This document shows, piece after piece, positions 39,033 through 42,854 of a DNA stretch of 42,854 nucleotides. A model generated the notes under the pieces. It had not been told where the DNA came from and ran no database searches. It worked only from the letters and a program-made list of their open reading frames with translations. Source of the DNA: a virus; the IMG/VR virus record IMGVR_UViG_3300013103_000017, positions 1-42,854 of that record; one strand, given 5' to 3'. The position numbers and the translations under genes are program-made. Numbering within the stretch: position 1 is the first letter of the stretch; every line of letters starts with the position of its first letter.

Positions 39033-40913
39033 TCACCTCACCAACACTCCTTTCACTCTAGGAAATGTTTTACCCGCTATTCTTCTACCTACTTCATCCA
39101 AGAAATAATCTATATCCTCTACACTACTAAACTGAAATGGTCCCGATATAAATACAGTAGCTGTTGCACTCTGACTAACTTTTGGTGTCTCAATTACAGT
39201 TGTTAATCCTTCCATTCCTCTTTCCATTCCTTTCACATAAGCTTCACCAACTTTCATACCCCATTTATCAATATAATGAAGCGGTCCTTTCTTTGGTGGT
39301 GACTCTCCTTTCAATATCTCTTCTATCTTCTTTAAAGCTTCCACTGCATTTGGAAATCCATCTTCTATTCCCTGTATAAATGAACTCATTAGATTCTGAC
39401 CCCACTCATATGCTTCTTCACCCCATCTTTCAAATATCGTTTTTACTCTTCCAGACAATGGTCCATATATTACTTCAAGTAAACTATCAATATCTCCTCT
39501 CAATGCTCTAATCACCGCTATTGTTGCTTCTGCTTGCCATGCAACTCTTTCTGTTAAAACATTACCTAACCAACTCAAAGACTCTCCGAGAGATATACTA
39601 GCTGAGTTTAAAACATTAGTAAGACCTATGGCTTGAGAAAATAATGAGAGCTGACGACCCCATACTCCGAATGTTTTCATTAACTCTGCACCAACTGCAT
39701 TCACTGCATCTCTAAATCCAAACCAATTAAAAGTATAAGCCGCTAACAATGCCAATAAAGCTGCCAAAACAACTAAAAGTGGTCCTGATGCACCAGCCAG
39801 TAATCCCAATCCCACCGCACCTCCTTCTGCTCCAGCTGCAAATAACTGTAGTAATGGTCCTATCATCATCATAGCAGAAGCAATTCCCATTAAAGCAGGA
39901 GCTATTGTTACTATAGTTGGCATCCAGAAATGTAATGCTTCTCCTACAGCCTTAATCACTGGCATCCATGTAAGTAGTGCAGTCTTAAATGCGGGTATAA
40001 AGTCTATCGCCAATTGAAGTATTAGATTACCTATCTCTATCAATGCATTAATAAACTCTCTATCTCTGGCATGAGTAGCTAAAACATCCAATAACTCCTC
40101 AAACTTTGGTATTAAACCTGTTGCCACTTGAACTGTTATCACTCTCATCAAAGCTTCATATGCCCACCACATTTTCATAACTTCTACACCATGTTCTTTT
40201 AATTCTCCCATTCCTAAATCTAGTGTCTCCATAACATTACCAGCTTCGGTGCCTCTAGATGAAGCATAAGCAATACCCATTGCTACAATCTGGAAGGTAC
40301 TTCCCAAATTCGCAGTACTCTTTATCATATTCGTGAACATATTATAGATATTGACACCCCATTGCCACATTCTCATTAAAGCAGTTTGCATAACAAAACC
40401 TGCGAAACCAGTCAACCATGCAGCTCTTGACAATCTCTTACTCTCTTTATCAAGAGACGCACCTAACTTTCCAGCCTTCTCTCTAAAGAAATCCATTACT
40501 TCACCCGTTGAATAAGTTTCTTCACCTAAAAGTAACATCCCTTGAATATTTGGGTCCAACACCTCATACGAAGTCTTAAGATATTTAAAACCTTCTTTCC
40601 ACTGCGGTCCCCATATCTGCTTTGAAACCACCATAAGTCTATTCATAAGTTCATTAGCTGTTTTCGCTCCCTTTATCGCTCCCTTTATATAAGGTATATG
40701 CTCTCTCTTTAATTGAACAAAAGGTGATGTTGTAGGTAGAGTCTTCGCATATTTATAGAATGCTTTCTCAAATTGCCATCTTTCCATAGTCTTTGGAATA
40801 GGAGTTCTAAATGTACCAGTAGCTAAGCTTCTAAGCGCACTTCTCACTCTATTCAATGACTCTAATCCTATCGTTTTTACTCTAAAAACAATATTACTAT
40901 TTATATCAGGCAT
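39033..40913 (-). CDS. Tape measure protein
   Basis: A 626-residue protein with helical ends and a hydrophobic middle (SGPLLVVLAALLALLAAYTF and IVTIAPALMGIASAMMMIGP), the standard tape-measure profile. At about 1.5 Angstrom per residue it predicts a tail near 90-95 nm (inference). It follows the tail assembly chaperones in transcription order. ATG 40913 follows GAGAGTGAAG. Confidence 0.85.
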   Translation of the reverse strand: MPDINSNIVFRVKTIGLESLNRVRSALRSLATGTFRTPIPKTMERWQFEKAFYKYAKTLPTTSPFVQLKREHIPYIKGAIKGAKTANELMNRLMVVSKQIWGPQWKEGFKYLKTSYEVLDPNIQGMLLLGEETYSTGEVMDFFREKAGKLGASLDKESKRLSRAAWLTGFAGFVMQTALMRMWQWGVNIYNMFTNMIKSTANLGSTFQIVAMGIAYASSRGTEAGNVMETLDLGMGELKEHGVEVMKMWWAYEALMRVITVQVATGLIPKFEELLDVLATHARDREFINALIEIGNLILQLAIDFIPAFKTALLTWMPVIKAVGEALHFWMPTIVTIAPALMGIASAMMMIGPLLQLFAAGAEGGAVGLGLLAGASGPLLVVLAALLALLAAYTFNWFGFRDAVNAVGAELMKTFGVWGRQLSLFSQAIGLTNVLNSASISLGESLSWLGNVLTERVAWQAEATIAVIRALRGDIDSLLEVIYGPLSGRVKTIFERWGEEAYEWGQNLMSSFIQGIEDGFPNAVEALKKIEEILKGESPPKKGPLHYIDKWGMKVGEAYVKGMERGMEGLTTVIETPKVSQSATATVFISGPFQFSSVEDIDYFLDEVGRRIAGKTFPRVKGVLVR

Positions 40914-40968
40914 TATCTTCACTCTCTCATTTTAATCCTATTCATTATATTGAGTTTATTATACTTTC

Positions 40969-41163
40969 TCAAGTTATACTATTATACCTCATAAACCATC
41001 TTTTCCTTTTTATTTCCTCTTTCAAGCTTTCAGGCTCTCTTAACATCGACATTATAGCTAAATCTAAAACAAAGTCATCCATATTCCACTGTAAAATCTC
41101 ATGAGGAGGAATTCCAAGTTGAGCCGCCAGACTTGCTACCGATATCATGAACGGTGTCTCCAC
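40969..41163 (-). CDS. Tail assembly chaperone, T-part (shifted frame)
   Basis: A 64-residue frame (VETPFMISVASLAAQLGIPP, EILQWNMDDFVLDLAIMSML) with the typical LGIPPHEI pattern of T-type chaperones. It overlaps the end of the preceding gene in the +1 frame and is open upstream to a TAG near 41190. Phage chaperones are usually made as a G-T fusion by ribosomal frameshift. It has only a GTG or ATG without a clear ribosome site, so fusion by frameshift is likely. Confidence 0.65.
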   Translation of the reverse strand: METPFMISVASLAAQLGIPPHEILQWNMDDFVLDLAIMSMLREPESLKEEIKRKRWFMRYNSIT

Positions 41164-41512
41164 GAAATTTATTTCCAGTCTCTTCAGCTTCTACTATCCC
41201 TGTAAACTTAAATACTTCATAAACTACAAACGCACCAGTTTCAGTATCTATCTCATCTACACCCAAATAATTCTCATCACCAACATCCTTGAACTTTGGC
41301 TCCACCACACATCTCTTTAAGATTATGGGTATAACCACTGGCATCCACCTATACGGCTCCCTCTCTAACTTTTCCTGAAAGTCAGACAGAGATTTAAAAT
41401 GTTGCAATATTTCAGCCATAGCCATCACTGATAACTTCCTTATTCTCCACTTATCACCCATAACTTCAATCTCTTTCGTGTTCTTTTCTCTAAACTTTTT
41501 AATATCCACCAT
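41099..41512 (-). CDS. Tail assembly chaperone, G-part
   Basis: A 137-residue helical protein (MVDIKKFREKNTKEIEVMGD, KLSVMAMAEILQHFKSLSDF) with the G-chaperone position between tail tube and tape measure. ATG 41512 follows AAGGTGAGTGAG. The C-terminus (NKFRGDTVHDIGSKSGGSTW) overlaps the T-part in another frame; the stop TGA is at 41099-41101. It would coat the tape measure during tail assembly. Confidence 0.7.
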   Translation of the reverse strand: MVDIKKFREKNTKEIEVMGDKWRIRKLSVMAMAEILQHFKSLSDFQEKLEREPYRWMPVVIPIILKRCVVEPKFKDVGDENYLGVDEIDTETGAFVVYEVFKFTGIVEAEETGNKFRGDTVHDIGSKSGGSTWNSSS

Positions 41513-41523
41513 CTCACTCACCT

Positions 41524-42492
41524 TCATGGACTACTTTCCGTATTTATTAATGTAGCTTTCACGGCATATCCAGCTGATGTATTATACACTCCAGTAAACT
41601 CTAACTTCTGCACTATTCTATCTCTTCCACTTATATCAATATCATCTTTACTGAGATAAATTTCAGGTATCTCTATCTTGAGTAACTTATACTCATAGCC
41701 AGTATCGCTTGAGCCTGTAGCTTCTCCTGTAAAGGTTAACTCTAATGAAAGCGAGCCTAGTGTGTCTTGTGGTTCTGTTGCCGATGCAGAGCCTAAAAAC
41801 TTTTGATAAAAGTCCCAGTTATCGAAACTTATATCCATAGTACCAGTAATATCGAATCCTTGTGGCTTTATCGCACCAAGTGTTCTACTCCCAATATAAA
41901 ACACATCAGCATCAATATTATTCGATAATGTCAATCTAATAGCTTCTACATTTGCAACTGTAGAGCCATCTATCTTAACTTCTCCATCATGAAATACGAA
42001 AGGTCTTCCAGTTATAACTGTAGGCGTAGACAAAGATTCTAATTTAGCCGTCTTCCCAATTACACTTATTCTAGCAGTAACAAACTCTTTAGCAGGAGCT
42101 TCTAAAGATAACTCATTAAAACCTGCACCTGGAATTTGAATAGCATAGCTTCCAACATCATAGCCTATCTCTATAGTATAGCTAGGTAAAGTGTTATTCA
42201 CTTCAAACTCATGTTTATATGCATCAGAGCTTGGTGAAGCTGTAGTTGTAACTTTTCCAAATATACCCTCCAAGAACTTACCTATATTATCAGGTATCAC
42301 CACTACTTCAACATCACCACTCACTCTAAACGGTCCTGCTCCTATCTTACTTAACTCTCTTCTAATAAAAGCTTCTTGTCTTAATAATACATTTTCACCT
42401 TTCAAGCTTTCATTTAATGGGTCGATATAAACTGATGGCACTACCGCCACTCCATAACTAGATTCTTTTCCTATACCAAAATACTTCGCCAT
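41524..42492 (-). CDS. Major tail tube protein
   Basis: A 322-residue beta-rich protein with IGKESSYGVAVVPSVYIDPL, a central RPFVFHDGEVKIDGSTVANV and RLTLSNNIDADVFYIG. The SxNxIDAD-type pattern with N-terminal GKESSYG is common in long-tail tube proteins. AAAGGAGGCATAAAA precedes the ATG. Length over 300 suggests an added Ig-like or surface domain. It polymerises into the tail tube. Confidence 0.75.
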   Translation of the reverse strand: MAKYFGIGKESSYGVAVVPSVYIDPLNESLKGENVLLRQEAFIRRELSKIGAGPFRVSGDVEVVVIPDNIGKFLEGIFGKVTTTASPSSDAYKHEFEVNNTLPSYTIEIGYDVGSYAIQIPGAGFNELSLEAPAKEFVTARISVIGKTAKLESLSTPTVITGRPFVFHDGEVKIDGSTVANVEAIRLTLSNNIDADVFYIGSRTLGAIKPQGFDITGTMDISFDNWDFYQKFLGSASATEPQDTLGSLSLELTFTGEATGSSDTGYEYKLLKIEIPEIYLSKDDIDISGRDRIVQKLEFTGVYNTSAGYAVKATLINTESSP

Positions 42493-42494
42493 TT

Positions 42495-42851
42495 TTATGC
42501 CTCCTTTATTAATCTTCTTCCTATTAAACGAAGAGCGGCACCAGACCTCTCTTCCAAACCTTCTATTGTAACTCTATCATAAGTGACAGTATCAATTGTA
42601 CCATTAACACTCAGATCAGCTTCAATCATCTTAATAATCTTATCTATTCCTTCTAATGCACCCCATAAATCACTACCCTGTTTGAACACATAAACAGAAA
42701 CATAAAATCTCCACACAATATGATATGGAGAGTTATGTTCTGCTATTGCCTGGTCTGGAATAATTAGACATATATAAGCCTTATCAACAGCTGGTTTTAT
42801 ACCAATCACCACATCATCAAACTCATTAAGTCCTTCAATCTGTTCTTTCAA
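42495..42851 (-). CDS. Tail terminator protein (starts at window edge)
   Basis: About 118 residues with strand-helix order (AYICLIIPDQAIAEHNSPYH, VWRFYVSVYVFKQGSDLWGA, LEGIDKIIKMIEADLSV) typical of gpU-like tail terminators. TTG at 42851 is the first start in the window; if the ends join, it overlaps the stop of the gp10-like gene (TTGA). It caps the tail and binds the head neck. Confidence 0.65.
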   Translation of the reverse strand: MKEQIEGLNEFDDVVIGIKPAVDKAYICLIIPDQAIAEHNSPYHIVWRFYVSVYVFKQGSDLWGALEGIDKIIKMIEADLSVNGTIDTVTYDRVTIEGLEERSGAALRLIGRRLIKEA

Positions 42852-42854
42852 TTC

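Overview
This window looks like an essentially complete genome of a tailed archaeal virus (class Caudoviricetes, siphovirus-like), opened at an arbitrary point. The tailed-virus part rests on an ordered set of HK97-type head genes and long-tail genes on the minus strand. The archaeal part rests on the replication genes: a sliding clamp of PCNA type, an XPF/Hef-type ERCC4 nuclease with helix-hairpin-helix, an MCM-like AAA+ ATPase and a Cas4-like Fe-S nuclease. Ribosome binding sites are very regular (GGAGGTGAT type), the DNA is AT-rich, arginine is almost always AGA, and coding strands are strongly purine-loaded. That is typical of thermophilic archaea, but the host cannot be named from sequence alone. 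The ends are consistent with a circle: the minus-strand reading frame open at base 1 would close at a TGA just across the junction, where it overlaps the start of the gene at 42851.

Layout. Bases 1-10380 (minus strand) hold, in transcription order, small terminase, large terminase, portal, a 929-residue nucleotidyltransferase/DNA ligase/phosphoesterase fusion, prohead protease-scaffold, decoration protein, major capsid protein, two small coiled-coil membrane proteins, a head-tail connector and a gp10-like neck protein. Joining the ends, the operon continues from 42851 down to 34355: tail terminator, tail tube, tail assembly chaperones (overlapping frames), tape measure, a small tail protein, a 1254-residue hub-fibre and two coiled-coil proteins. 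Bases 10381-12870 are the divergent control region. It holds two small regulator-like genes, five copies of a promoter-like element, strong terminator hairpins, a ~37-bp tandem repeat array and a gene-free stretch; it is the best candidate for a replication origin.

Bases 12871-24925 (plus strand) hold about 35 tightly packed small genes, nearly all unrecognisable. They include several paralogous groups, tiny zinc ribbons, two 2-TM membrane proteins and a tandem-repeat peptide. Bases 24926-34292 (plus strand) are the replication and recombination module: winged-helix regulators behind a structured leader, an SSB-like protein, Sak4-like ATPase, Cas4-like nuclease, ERCC4 nuclease, MCM-like ATPase, ribbon-helix-helix regulator, DNA methyltransferase, small zinc proteins and PCNA. 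The two transcription units converge at a hairpin terminator near 34375.

How it works together (inference). No DNA polymerase, primase, integrase, lysin or tRNA was recognised. The virus probably borrows host polymerase through its own clamp and replicates with recombination help. The ligase fusion sits inside the head operon and may act on packaged or injected DNA. The small-gene region is the likely host-takeover and counter-defence zone.
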